Source of the DNA: a bacterium
GTDB lineage: Bacteria > Actinomycetota > Acidimicrobiia > Spongiisociales > ZC4RG35
Length of the DNA stretch: 36,676 nt
Direction: 5' to 3'
Assembly (NCBI GenBank): GCA_024638655.1
Contig: JAHEJW010000020.1
Location: forward strand, 4,628-41,303
Position numbers and translations under genes: made by a program. The notes below the pieces were generated by a model. That model did no database searches and had not been told where the DNA came from. It saw only the letters and a list, made by a program, of their open reading frames with translations. Shown here in pieces: positions 1 to 8,522 of the stretch (positions within the stretch are counted from its first letter, which is position 1; every line of letters begins with the position of its first letter).

Positions 1-880
1 CCGCCTTGACACCGAATCGCGTTCCAAGCATCCGATCGAAGGCAGTCGGCGTGCCACCCCGTTGGAGATAGCCAAGGATCATCGGCCGGGACTCGAACCC
101 AGTGAGCCTCTCCAGTTCGGTGGCCACGTTGTGTCCCACTCCCCCGACACGTTCGAAACCGTAGGGGTCTCTCCCCGACGACGCGACTCCTCCTCCGGGT
201 CCGGGCGTTCCCTCGGCCACCACGACCACCGAATAGTCGTGGCCTGTCTGATGGCGTTGGGTTATCCGGCTGGCAAGGTCTTCGAAATCGACCACCACTT
301 CTGGCACCAGGATTGCCTCGGCGCCGCCGGCCATGCCGGCCACGGCTGCGATCCAACCGGCGGTGCGCCCCATCACCTCGACGACCATCACCCGGTTGTG
401 CGACTCGGCGGTGGTCGTGAGACGATCGATTGCGTCGACGACGATCTGCACTGCGGTGTGGAAGCCCAGGGTCACGTCGGTAAGAGCGATGTCGTTGTCG
501 ATCGTCTTGGGAATCCCGACGATGTCGAGACCTTCGTCCTGCAAACGTGCTGCCGTTCGCAGCGAGCCGTCACCGCCGATCACAACGACGGTGTCAATGC
601 CCTCTCTCTCCACGGTCCTCGCCACCGAGGAATAGCCATCGCCATGAATGAAGGGGTCCATCCGCGAAGTCCCGAGGATGGTCCCACCGAGGCTGAGGAT
701 TCCCCTCACATCATCCCGTCCTAGCGGTTTGACCTTGTCCTCCATGAGGCCGCTCCAACCCTCCTCGATGCCGACAACATCGGCACCCGCCGCAGCGGCC
801 CGTGTGACCACAGCCCGGATCGCGGCATTCAGGCCAGGGCAGTCTCCACCTGCGGTGAGAACTCCAACGACACGCCGCAT
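1..880 (-). CDS. pfkA: 6-phosphofructokinase, ATP-type signature (3' end cut by window)
   Basis: Phosphorylates fructose 6-phosphate at C1 in glycolysis. The visible 293 residues begin MRRVVGVLTAGGDCPGLN, the N-terminal PFK nucleotide-binding loop. GGDGS lies at about residues 102-106 and PKTIDND at 124-130, which contains the catalytic Asp. Gly in the GGDGS position is the ATP-PFK state, while the Lys of PKTIDND is found in PPi-dependent and mixed-substrate enzymes, so the phosphoryl donor is not fully settled by sequence. Actinobacterial PFKs are about 340 residues, so roughly 50 C-terminal residues lie outside the window. The ATG follows the stop of the upstream PFK by 10 bases, with GAGAGG as ribosome-binding site. 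It is the third gene of an operon with a second PFK and a DUF2090 aldolase-like gene. The pairing of two PFK paralogues with different donor motifs is unusual. Confidence 0.93.
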   Translation of the reverse strand, partial: MRRVVGVLTAGGDCPGLNAAIRAVVTRAAAAGADVVGIEEGWSGLMEDKVKPLGRDDVRGILSLGGTILGTSRMDPFIHGDGYSSVARTVEREGIDTVVVIGGDGSLRTAARLQDEGLDIVGIPKTIDNDIALTDVTLGFHTAVQIVVDAIDRLTTTAESHNRVMVVEVMGRTAGWIAAVAGMAGGAEAILVPEVVVDFEDLASRITQRHQTGHDYSVVVVAEGTPGPGGGVASSGRDPYGFERVGGVGHNVATELERLTGFESRPMILGYLQRGGTPTAFDRMLGTRFGVKA

Positions 881-890
881 CGCCGACCTC

Positions 891-2039
891 TCAGTAGAGG
901 AACATCGGCTTGCCGGCGACATGACGCACCTTGGGCCGATATTCGTCGACGTCGTACAACTCGGTCACGTCAACGCGCTTGACGCCCTCCTTGGTGACCG
1001 ATATCGGGACATTGGAGTACGTTCCACCACGCAGAGCCACCATCCTCCCCGAGGAGCCGTCTAGGGCCAGATCCGCCGCCATGACCGCATAGTTGGTTGC
1101 AACCATCAGGTCGAGCGAGTCCGGGCTCCCAGATCGCATCAGATATCCCAGCTGCTGCAAGATCATCCGCCCGCCGGTCAGCTGCTTCAACAACTCGGCG
1201 CACTCCTGGCCAATGCCACCCAGTTTGCGGTGCCCGTAGGCATCTTCCTCGCCGGTGACGATCATGTCGCCACCTTCGATCTTGGCTCCCTCCGAGATCG
1301 TCATCATGGCGTAGTTGGAGGGGTTGCTCGCCTTGTCGGCCATGAGCATCTCTGCGAGTTTGTCGATGTTCACCGGGATCTCGGAGATCACGGCCCGGTC
1401 GACGCCTGCCAGATATGCCGTTATCAGCGAGGTCTCACCCGAGTAACGCCCGAACAACTCGATGACAGCGATCCGTTCATGCGATCCGGCACTGGTCCGG
1501 AGATTGTTGATGAACTCCACACCACGAGTCACAGCAGTGGAGAAGCCGATGCAATAGTCGGTGCCGTGGACATCGTTGTCCATGGTCTTGGGTATCGCAA
1601 TGACGGGTACTCCCTCCTCATGCATCCGCATGGCGTACGAGAGTGTGTCGTCTCCTCCAATCGGGATCAGTACGTCGATCTTCTGGTTCTCGAGGACTCC
1701 TTTGACGTGCTCGGTGAAGTCGAATGGGCCTTCTCCCTCCAGGCCATCGACGAGGAAGTCGGGCACTTCATCCCTTCGCACGTTGCTGGGGTTGGTCCGG
1801 GAGGTATGCAGAAACGTGCCACCTGTTCGGTCAACGGTCCTGACCCGGGCACGGTCGAGAGGGACGAAGCTCGCCTCCAGCGATGCTGGCTCTTCGTGGT
1901 TAACGGCAAGCAGACCACCCCAACCACGTCTGATGCCGACCACCTCATGGCCGCTGTCCACCACCCGGTTCACGACCGCCTTGATACATGCGTTCAGGCC
2001 AGGAACATCTCCTCCACCCGTGAGGATGCCGATGCGCAT
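891..2039 (-). CDS. Phosphofructokinase with pyrophosphate-type GGDDT motif
   Basis: A 382-residue PFK-family protein that should interconvert fructose 6-phosphate and fructose 1,6-bisphosphate. It starts [25 protein letters not shown] is at residues 128-132, where the second Asp replaces the Gly of ATP-PFKs and sterically blocks the ATP alpha-phosphate. PKTMDND is at 150-156, whose Lys contacts PPi. Both are the established markers of PPi-dependent PFK, which is reversible and saves ATP. An extra loop (about residues 45-115) precedes the GGDDT strand, as in the longer PPi-type clades. The ATG overlaps the TGA of the upstream DUF2090 gene by one base (TGATG), implying translational coupling. 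PPi use is inferred from the motif, not shown. Confidence 0.93.
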   Translation of the reverse strand: MRIGILTGGGDVPGLNACIKAVVNRVVDSGHEVVGIRRGWGGLLAVNHEEPASLEASFVPLDRARVRTVDRTGGTFLHTSRTNPSNVRRDEVPDFLVDGLEGEGPFDFTEHVKGVLENQKIDVLIPIGGDDTLSYAMRMHEEGVPVIAIPKTMDNDVHGTDYCIGFSTAVTRGVEFINNLRTSAGSHERIAVIELFGRYSGETSLITAYLAGVDRAVISEIPVNIDKLAEMLMADKASNPSNYAMMTISEGAKIEGGDMIVTGEEDAYGHRKLGGIGQECAELLKQLTGGRMILQQLGYLMRSGSPDSLDLMVATNYAVMAADLALDGSSGRMVALRGGTYSNVPISVTKEGVKRVDVTELYDVDEYRPKVRHVAGKPMFLY

Positions 2040-2947
2040 CAGGCAGACGCGCTCTCGTACACGTCGATGAACCGCCCGAAGTTCGCTGCGATCGATGCGA
2101 CGGCCTCGTCGGCGTTGAAATCACCTTCATTCCAGGCTCGGACCTCATTGGCCCAGATCGAGCGACCGATGGCGAACCCCGAATAACCATCGACCGGTGC
2201 GCCCGTCTGAAGCCAGTGGTCGACTTTGGCATCATCGGCACCACGCCCAAGGACAACGGCAATCACCTCATGCCTCCCGTCGCGCCGGATGAGATTCGAG
2301 AGGAGTCGGCACGATTCGGCTCTGTCGAGACCTTCGATCTTCCAGATGTCCGGCTCCACGCCGGCTTGCTGGATCTCTTCAATCGCCTGGAGAGTGAGAT
2401 ACGGCCTCACTTCGGAGTCATACGCCGCACCATCCCCGCCGACCAAACCCAACTGCCCTTCAGTAGCAGGGACCAGGAGTTCGAAAAGGAACTTCCGGCC
2501 GTTCTCGTGAAGCCAGTTCCCAAGCTTGCTGAGACGCTCTCCCTGCGTCCTCTTGACGCTCTTGTCGTCTGCAGGGTTCCAGCGCACGAGCACCTTGCTG
2601 AAGTCGGGGTCGAAAGCCTCGATATGAGACCCGAAGTCGTCCCCGTACTCGAAGTCGAACACGTCCTGTCCGGAGGCCTCCACAGGCATCGCCAGCTTCA
2701 CTCCCGAGTCCTTGGCCTCGCGCGCAACCTGGGCTCCCATCTCCTCGTCGACGAGAACACCGACCGAATCTTCGGGAGCACCTTCTTCGAGGGCTCGCTG
2801 CACACCCGACCAGACCAGTTGCTTGGCAGACTCGAGGAGCTTCTTCTCGTCCGGCGACGCGTCGGATCCGACGCCGAACATCTTCTTGAAGCTGCCCCGA
2901 TGATCGAAGGCCAGGATGTAGAGCCTTCCCTGGTAGCCGACGGTCAT
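2039..2947 (-). CDS. DUF2090 / LacD-like class I aldolase family protein
   Basis: A 302-residue TIM-barrel aldolase-like protein. The N-terminal [13 protein letters not shown] (residues 11-23) resembles the FDQRG strand of LacD-type tagatose/fructose bisphosphate aldolases. DIWKIEG (200-206) holds Lys203, placed like the Schiff-base Lys of LacD (VLKVE). GFAIGRSIW (257-265) looks like the phosphate-binding end of the barrel. The family (DUF2090) is best known as the C-terminal aldolase half of IolC fusions acting on 2-deoxy-5-keto-gluconate 6-phosphate, but no inositol genes are near. First in an operon with two phosphofructokinases, it may instead cleave fructose 1,6-bisphosphate (inference). 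The start ATG has an AAGGAG site 8 bases upstream. Family assignment is firm; the substrate is not. Confidence 0.85.
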   Translation of the reverse strand: MTVGYQGRLYILAFDHRGSFKKMFGVGSDASPDEKKLLESAKQLVWSGVQRALEEGAPEDSVGVLVDEEMGAQVAREAKDSGVKLAMPVEASGQDVFDFEYGDDFGSHIEAFDPDFSKVLVRWNPADDKSVKRTQGERLSKLGNWLHENGRKFLFELLVPATEGQLGLVGGDGAAYDSEVRPYLTLQAIEEIQQAGVEPDIWKIEGLDRAESCRLLSNLIRRDGRHEVIAVVLGRGADDAKVDHWLQTGAPVDGYSGFAIGRSIWANEVRAWNEGDFNADEAVASIAANFGRFIDVYESASA

Positions 2948-3012
2948 TTCACATGCTCCTTGTTGGTATCGGCGAGGGTAGTGCTAGGTCGGGAAGTCGA
3001 AATCGACGCGCG

Positions 3013-3036
3013 AAAAACAGCCCGACTCAGTCAGGC
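3013..3036 (-). terminator. Rho-independent terminator after the hemerythrin-like gene
   Basis: Read on the minus strand, GCCTGA-CTGAG-TCGGGC forms a six-base-pair stem with one G-U pair, followed by TGTTTTT. It lies about 20 bases beyond the TGA of the hemerythrin-like gene and upstream of the DUF2090 start, so it separates the two minus-strand transcription units. Confidence 0.6.
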
Positions 3037-3054
3037 AAATCCCGAAGGGCCTCG

Positions 3055-3633
3055 TCAGTCGCCTGCGGCAATGTCAACGTTGTAGGCGTCGTACACCAGG
3101 TCCGCCCCCCGCTGACGATGTAGCGAGAGCCGAGGGAGGATCGACATAGCCCGATTACGGATGGCTTTTCTGTCATTGGACTCATCCAGGCTCGCCTCGG
3201 CCCTCTTGACGATCGATAGCAGCTCGTCGTGCTCGTCCTTTATGAGAGCAATCTCGTTCGAGAGTCTCGGCGCGGCCGCCCGGATCTCTTCGAGCAGACC
3301 GTTAGGGCTTTCAGTCACTTCGATGTGCTCATTGAGCGACTCCCGCAGCTCCTGAAGAGCGCTGCGCACGCCGTCGAGCCAGCCCTCTGCAGCCATCGGA
3401 CCCGTCAACGTGAACTCGAGCCCGTTCATCGCGTCTCCGAGCTCATGTCTGCGGACGCGAGCTGTCTCGACACGCCCTGGGGCAGTGGTGCCGATCTCAC
3501 CCAGGCCCGCTGTGGCCTCGTCCGACGCTTCCCGAGCCTCATCGAGCTGAACGTCGGCTCCCGGTGCTGCATAGCTGTCAGTCCCCTGGGCCGATTCCTC
3601 CAGTTCCAGATCCCATTCGCGGTTCTGTTCCAT
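3055..3633 (-). CDS. Hemerythrin-like (HHE) four-helix protein
   Basis: A 192-residue protein with an acidic, low-complexity N-terminus (about residues 1-60) and a helical C-terminal half. Spaced His/Glu residues there (HELGDAMN, HIEVTE, KDEHDEL, LHRQRGADLVYDAYNVD) look like a hemerythrin-type diiron four-helix bundle; no clear catalytic motif beyond this is visible. Hemerythrin-like proteins bind O2 or NO, or sense redox state. A TTG start at 3684 is possible, but the ATG at 3633 (MEQNREWDLE) with GGAG just upstream is preferred, because the earlier residues lie in promoter-like DNA (TATGGAT near 3690). It is divergent from nifJ, with shared GGGAC/GTCCC dyads between, which fits an oxygen-related role (inference). 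Confidence 0.7.
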   Translation of the reverse strand: MEQNREWDLELEESAQGTDSYAAPGADVQLDEAREASDEATAGLGEIGTTAPGRVETARVRRHELGDAMNGLEFTLTGPMAAEGWLDGVRSALQELRESLNEHIEVTESPNGLLEEIRAAAPRLSNEIALIKDEHDELLSIVKRAEASLDESNDRKAIRNRAMSILPRLSLHRQRGADLVYDAYNVDIAAGD

Positions 3634-3676
3634 GACTCCAGCATCTGCCAAGACGCCTCGTGCCGTAAGTGCCAAT

Positions 3677-3744
3677 GGTCCCAATCCATAGGGACGGCCC
3701 GGGCAGAACGGGCAAGCCTTTGGGGCCTTTCGTCCCTTTGGGAC
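3677..3744. promoter_or_regulatory. Divergent control region with DosR-like GGGAC/GTCCC dyads
   Basis: This stretch lies between the hemerythrin-like gene and nifJ. GGGCCTTTCGTCCC at 3723-3736 matches 12 of 14 core positions of the mycobacterial DosR box (GGGACTWWAGTCCC), with TTG in the flanking TTS position. It overlaps a second perfect dyad, GTCCC-TTT-GGGAC, at 3732-3744. A further GTCCC (3678-3682) and GGGAC (3691-3695) pair faces the hemerythrin-like gene. The cluster suggests a common redox or hypoxia regulator (inference). Confidence 0.5.
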
Positions 3745-3772
3745 CAGTTGAACCGCCCGTACGTTGAATCAC

Positions 3773-6700
3773 ATGACTTCTATCGCCACGCGGTCGTCGG
3801 CGACCATCGACGGCAACGAGGCCGCTGCTCGCATCGCCCACCTTCTCAGCGAGGTAATCGCGATCTACCCAATCACCCCGGCCTCACCCATGGGTGAGCT
3901 GGCGGATGCCTGGTCGCACCGGGGCAAGCCGAACCTCTGGGGTGTCGTCCCCGACGTCGTCGAGATGCAAAGCGAAGCCGGTGCCGCCGGTGCCATCCAT
4001 GGCTCTCTAACCGCGGGGGCGTTGAGCACCACCTTCACCGCGTCTCAGGGCCTCTTGCTCATGCTCCCCAACATGTACAAGATCGCCGGGGAGCTGACAT
4101 CGGCCGTGATCCACGTTGCAGCGAGGACAGTGGCCACACACGCTCTTTCGATCTTCGGCGACCACTCCGACGTCATGGGCGCTAGACAGACCGGCTTCGC
4201 ACTGCTCGCCTCGTCCGGGGTCCAGGAAGCACAGGACATGGCGCTGGTCGCCCATCTGGCGACAATGGAATCGCGAATCCCATTCCTCCATTTCTTCGAT
4301 GGATTCCGGACTTCCCATGAGGTGGCCAAGATCGAGCTGATCGACGAGGACATCATCCGGCGGCTCGTAGACGAGAATCTCATCGCCGACCATCGCATCC
4401 GGGCCCTCAACCCGAACAATCCCACCCTTCGAGGGAGCGCCCAAAACCCCGACGTGTTCTTCCAAGCACGCGAAGCGGCAAACCCCTATTACGCCGCGGT
4501 GCCAGAGATCGTCCGTCGAACGATGAACCTCTTTGCCGGTGAGACCGGTCGTCGATATGGCTTGTTCGACTACCACGGCTCACCGGACGCCGAGACGGTC
4601 ATGGTGATCATGGGCTCGGGTGCGGGAGCGGCGCGAGAGGCAGTCGAACGCATGGTCGAGGAGGGGGAACGAGTTGGCCTGGTCGAGGTCAGGCTCTACC
4701 GCCCCTTCTCCGCAGCAGCCTTCTCAGAGGCGATCCCGGCCTCGGCCAGCAGGGTGATCGCCATGGATCGAACAAAGGAACCAGGTGCGGTGGGCGAGCC
4801 CCTGTATCTCGATGTCATCGCTGCACTCGCAGAACATGGCCGGACTCCCGAGGTCATAGGTGGCCGCTACGGCCTCTCGTCAAAGGAATTCACGCCGTCG
4901 ATGGTCAAGGGAGTTTTCGGAGAGGCTGTTTCGCAGACACCGCGCAGACATTTCACCGTCGGCATATTCGACGACGTCTCCGGCGCATCCATCGACTACG
5001 ACGCCCACTGGTGGTCTGAGCCCGATGATGTGACCGGGGCGGTGTTCTACGGGCTTGGCTCGGACGGAACCGTTGGGGCCAACAAGAACTCGGTCAAGAT
5101 AATCGGGGAATCCACGGAACTGTTCGCACAGGGCTACTTCGTGTACGACTCCAAGAAGGCCGGATCGAGAACGGTGTCCCACTTGCGGATCTCGCCACGG
5201 CCAATCTCTTCTACCTACCTGATTCAGCGGGCGAACTTCGTTGCGGTGCACCAGTTCGACTTCCTGGACAGCATCGACGCACTCGATATCGCCGCCGAGG
5301 GCGCCACGGTTCTGATCAACAGCCCACACACCGCAAATGGTGTTTGGAATCGCCTTCCCATCGAAGCGCAGAGACAGATCATCGACAAGGGTCTGATTGT
5401 CTGGGCCATCGACGCCGCCACCATCGCCAGGGACGCCGGATTGGGCGGCAGGGTCAACACCGTCCTCCAGACATGCTTCTTCCATCTGACCGACTTCCTC
5501 GACACCGAGGAGGCCGTTCAGGCGATCAAACATCACATCCGGAAGACCTATGGCCGTCGCGGAGAGGTCGTGGTCAAGAGAAACGAGCAGGCGGTGGACC
5601 AAGCCATCGCCGGTCTCTATCGGGTCGATCCGGAAGACGCCGACAGCAACACTCGGATAGCTGATGCGGTTCCCGAGATCGCCCCCGACTTCGTCAGGCG
5701 CGTGACCGCCATGATGATGGCCGGCAAGGGAGACCTCCTCCCGGTATCGGCTATGCCCGTCGACGGCACCTTCCCCACGGGGACAGCCTTGTGGGAGAAA
5801 CGCTCGATCGCAGACGAGATTCCCATCTGGGATCCCGACATCTGCATCGACTGTGGCCGCTGTGCCCTGGTGTGCCCACATGCGGCCATCAGATTCAAGG
5901 CATTCGATCCTGAGGTGGACATACCCAGCGGTTTCCTGTGGAAGGAGTCGACGGGCAAAGACCTCAGCGGCAAGCGAATAGCCATCCAGGTTGCGCCAGA
6001 TGACTGCACCGGATGTGGAGTCTGTGTCGAGATCTGTCCGGCCAAGTCGAAGGAGGTCGTCAAGCACAAGGCCATCAACATGGAGGCCAAGACCGATCAC
6101 CTCGAAAGGGAACGCGCCAACTTCGCTGCTTTCCTGGACATCCCGGAGATGGCCAGGACCGACGTGAATGCAGGGTCGGTCAAGGGATCCCAATTGCTCC
6201 AGCCGCTCTTCGAGTTCTCCGGCGCATGTGCCGGCTGCGGTGAGACTCCCTATCTCAAGCTGATCACGCAGATGATGGGCGATCGCATGGTGGTGGCGAA
6301 CGCAACCGGCTGTTCTTCGATCTACGGGGGCAACCTCCCCACCACACCCTGGACTACCAACGACGCCGGTCGAGGGCCGGCGTGGTCAAACAGCCTCTTC
6401 GAGGACAACGCCGAGTTCGGCCTTGGTATGAGACTGGCCTTCGAGGCGCAGCGGGACGACGCCATCCTCCTTGTCACTGCCCTGGCGCCAGAGCTGGGCC
6501 AGCTCGCGATGGACATTCTGGAGACGGCCGAGAACCCCGACCATTCGGACACGGACGCCTTGATCGAGAAACAGCGGGCACAAGTTGCCGAATTGAAGGA
6601 GCGTCTCGCAGACATGGAGGGACCCCTGCCCCGCAGACTCGACGGGGTCGCCGATGCTCTGATCGAGACGAGTGTTTGGATCGTGGGTGGAGACGGATGG

Positions 6701-7342
6701 GCCTACGACATCGGCTTTGGTGGGCTCGATCACGTCCTGGCGTCGGGTCGCGATATCAACATCCTGGTCATGGACACCGAGGTTTACTCCAACACGGGAG
6801 GGCAGGCTTCCAAGGCCACTCCGCGGGCAGCGATCGCCAAATTCGCCGCGGGAGGCAAGGCGACCGGGAAGAAAGACCTTGGACAAATCGCCATGTCGTA
6901 CGGAAATGTCTATGTGGGCCAGATCGCCATGGGAGCCAACCCCACCCAGACCGTCAAGACCCTGGCTGAGGCCGAAGCCCACAGAGGAGTCTCCCTCGTC
7001 ATCGCCTATAGCCCGTGCATCGCCCATGGAATGGACATGAGAGATCAACTCGGCCATCAAAAGGCGGCGGCCGACTCGGGGTATTGGCCGCTCTACCGGT
7101 ACGACCCAGCCCGCGAGGCCGTAGGAATGCCCGGCCTCAGGTTGGACAGCCGCAAACCCAGCATCCCGTTCAAGGAGTTCGCTTCGAAGGAGACAAGGTT
7201 CGCAATGCTCGGCAAGGTCGACCCCACAGGCGCCGAGGCACTGCTGGAGCAAGCGCAGAAGGACATCGACGATCGGTGGCATCTCTACGAGCAGATGGTC
7301 AACATCCACCGAACGGCCGAATACGCGGAGGTGGAGGAATGA
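3773..7342 (+). CDS. nifJ: Pyruvate:ferredoxin (flavodoxin) oxidoreductase, single-chain
   Basis: Oxidises pyruvate with CoA to acetyl-CoA and CO2, passing electrons to ferredoxin or flavodoxin. It uses TPP and three [4Fe-4S] clusters. The 1189 residues match the full single-chain length. In order are the pyrimidine-binding domain I with YPITPASPMGE, the transketolase-like and gamma/EKR domains, and two ferredoxin motifs near residues 690 (CIDCGRCALVCP) and 745 (CTGCGVCVEICP). The TPP domain follows, with the third-cluster motif CAGCGETP near 820 and GDGWAYDIG near 973 followed by YSNTGGQASKATP. An in-frame TTG at 3764 exists; ATG 3773 is preferred, and neither has a clear Shine-Dalgarno. Its stop overlaps the next gene by ATGA. 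It is intact and oxygen-labile by family, consistent with the hypoxia-like upstream motifs. Confidence 0.98.
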   Translation: MTSIATRSSATIDGNEAAARIAHLLSEVIAIYPITPASPMGELADAWSHRGKPNLWGVVPDVVEMQSEAGAAGAIHGSLTAGALSTTFTASQGLLLMLPNMYKIAGELTSAVIHVAARTVATHALSIFGDHSDVMGARQTGFALLASSGVQEAQDMALVAHLATMESRIPFLHFFDGFRTSHEVAKIELIDEDIIRRLVDENLIADHRIRALNPNNPTLRGSAQNPDVFFQAREAANPYYAAVPEIVRRTMNLFAGETGRRYGLFDYHGSPDAETVMVIMGSGAGAAREAVERMVEEGERVGLVEVRLYRPFSAAAFSEAIPASASRVIAMDRTKEPGAVGEPLYLDVIAALAEHGRTPEVIGGRYGLSSKEFTPSMVKGVFGEAVSQTPRRHFTVGIFDDVSGASIDYDAHWWSEPDDVTGAVFYGLGSDGTVGANKNSVKIIGESTELFAQGYFVYDSKKAGSRTVSHLRISPRPISSTYLIQRANFVAVHQFDFLDSIDALDIAAEGATVLINSPHTANGVWNRLPIEAQRQIIDKGLIVWAIDAATIARDAGLGGRVNTVLQTCFFHLTDFLDTEEAVQAIKHHIRKTYGRRGEVVVKRNEQAVDQAIAGLYRVDPEDADSNTRIADAVPEIAPDFVRRVTAMMMAGKGDLLPVSAMPVDGTFPTGTALWEKRSIADEIPIWDPDICIDCGRCALVCPHAAIRFKAFDPEVDIPSGFLWKESTGKDLSGKRIAIQVAPDDCTGCGVCVEICPAKSKEVVKHKAINMEAKTDHLERERANFAAFLDIPEMARTDVNAGSVKGSQLLQPLFEFSGACAGCGETPYLKLITQMMGDRMVVANATGCSSIYGGNLPTTPWTTNDAGRGPAWSNSLFEDNAEFGLGMRLAFEAQRDDAILLVTALAPELGQLAMDILETAENPDHSDTDALIEKQRAQVAELKERLADMEGPLPRRLDGVADALIETSVWIVGGDGWAYDIGFGGLDHVLASGRDINILVMDTEVYSNTGGQASKATPRAAIAKFAAGGKATGKKDLGQIAMSYGNVYVGQIAMGANPTQTVKTLAEAEAHRGVSLVIAYSPCIAHGMDMRDQLGHQKAAADSGYWPLYRYDPAREAVGMPGLRLDSRKPSIPFKEFASKETRFAMLGKVDPTGAEALLEQAQKDIDDRWHLYEQMVNIHRTAEYAEVEE

Positions 7343-8346
7343 CAGTGGAGATGTCCACGAAGTACTTGGGCCTGGAACTAGCACATCCTGTCATGCCCTC
7401 GGCTTCTCCTCTCACAGGGGACCTCGATCACATCCTGGCTCTCACCGAGGCAGGCGCCCCCGCCCTGGTGCTGCCCAGTCTCTTCGAGGAGCAGATCGAC
7501 CATGACGCCATGGCCGTTCATTGGAGCCTCGAACTCGGTGCAGACGGGTTCGGGGAGGCCCCGGGGGGTTTCTTCCCCGATCTCGATGACTACAACACCG
7601 GTCCCGAGGACTATCTCGATCTCATCCGGCGTGCCAAATCCGAGGTATCCGTTCCTGTCATCGGCAGCCTGAACGGCTCGACCCCCGGTGGATGGACGCT
7701 GTATGCCCAAATCCTTGCCGAACAGGGCATCGACGCTCTCGAGCTCAACATCTACAAAATCGCCGCGGACGTGAGGATGAGCTCGACTGACGTCGAGGAC
7801 ACCTACGTCTCCCTCGTCGAATCGGTCAAGAAGTCGATCGACCTTCCGCTTGCCGTCAAGATCGGACCATATTTCTCATCGATGCCCGACGTGGCGCGGA
7901 AACTCACGGAGGCGGGTGCCGACGCCTTGGTGATGTTCAACCGCTTCTACCAACCGGATATCGACCTCGAGACCTTGGGCGTCAAGCCGAACCTGGTGTT
8001 GTCTGACCCGGTCGAGTTGCGGCTGGTCCTGCGCTGGTTGGCCGTCCTCTACGACCACGTCGAGTGTCAGATGGCGGCCACCTCGGGCATTCACGCACCC
8101 CAGGACGCGGTGAAGGCCCTGCTCGCCGGGGCGACCGTGACCACCATGGCTTCGGCGCTCTTACGTCATGGCCCGGCTCGGCTGACCCAGGTCCGCGACG
8201 GCATGGAAGCTTGGCTGGATGAGCACGGATACGAATCTGTGGACCAGGCGAGAGGAAGTCTCAGCTATTCGGCGGTGCCCGACCCGGGAGTCTTCGAACG
8301 AACCAGCTACATGAAGACACTGACGTCCTACGTTCCGACCTGGTGA
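7339..8346 (+). CDS. Dihydroorotate dehydrogenase-like flavoprotein coupled to PFOR
   Basis: A 335-residue FMN-dependent TIM-barrel protein of the dihydroorotate dehydrogenase family. It starts MTVEMSTKYLGLELAHPVMP. The strand patterns VPVIGSLNG, IDALELNIY, PLAVKIGPYFSS and the late ATSGIHAPQDAVKALLAGA phosphate-binding segment are typical of the family. This DHOD-like subgroup is commonly found next to nifJ rather than with pyr genes, so a redox role linked to PFOR is more likely than pyrimidine synthesis (inference from context). The ATG overlaps the nifJ stop (ATGA), with GTGGAGG as the ribosome-binding site, so the two are co-translated. Its 3' end is convergent with a minus-strand TPP riboswitch that begins about 170 bases beyond the stop. 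Confidence 0.9.
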   Translation: MTVEMSTKYLGLELAHPVMPSASPLTGDLDHILALTEAGAPALVLPSLFEEQIDHDAMAVHWSLELGADGFGEAPGGFFPDLDDYNTGPEDYLDLIRRAKSEVSVPVIGSLNGSTPGGWTLYAQILAEQGIDALELNIYKIAADVRMSSTDVEDTYVSLVESVKKSIDLPLAVKIGPYFSSMPDVARKLTEAGADALVMFNRFYQPDIDLETLGVKPNLVLSDPVELRLVLRWLAVLYDHVECQMAATSGIHAPQDAVKALLAGATVTTMASALLRHGPARLTQVRDGMEAWLDEHGYESVDQARGSLSYSAVPDPGVFERTSYMKTLTSYVPTW

Positions 8347-8390
8347 GGTCCATGCAGTCGAAGGAGGTCAGCAGGGTCTGGAGAGAAAGT

Positions 8391-8515
8391 GAAGAACCCG
8401 ATGAGTGAGCTTCCTGCGCCGGAATTAACCGGATCAGGTTCTACGGTCGTTCGCTCCTATAGCCAACTTCTCAGCCGGTAGTCACCGGGCACCCGTGTCA
8501 CCCTTCGGGTTCTTC
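8391..8515 (-). promoter_or_regulatory. TPP (thiamine pyrophosphate) riboswitch, orphan orientation
   Basis: Read on the minus strand this carries the conserved THI-element blocks in order: ACGGGTGCCCGG, the P3 hairpin CCGGT-GACT-ACCGG, GGCTGAGA, then ACCGTAGAACCTGATCCGG, TTAATTCCGG and GCGCAGGAAG. The aptamer is enclosed by a paired outer stem. GAAGAACCCGA (8515-8505) pairs with TCGGGTTCTTC (8401-8391), and GGGTGA (8503-8498) pairs with TCACTC (8408-8403) with one G-U, the two helices being separated by a single A-A mismatch. No minus-strand gene follows; transcription would run antisense into the DHOD-like gene and nifJ, whose product uses TPP. No clear U-tract terminator or thiamine gene is visible. 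Confidence 0.92.
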
Positions 8516-8522
8516 GATGCGA

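Noticed and set aside
62-724. Long plus-strand open frames opposite the PFK genes, and similar frames opposite nifJ, gyrA, gyrB and the hydrogenase genes
   Set aside because: They are antisense shadows of strongly conserved genes in GC-rich DNA. Their translations show no motifs and are rich in His, Arg and Pro.
8250-8356. A 30-codon minus-strand frame starting ATGGACCTCACC as a possible riboswitch target
   Set aside because: It has no Shine-Dalgarno, lies antisense to the conserved C-terminus of the DHOD-like gene, and encodes nothing recognisable.
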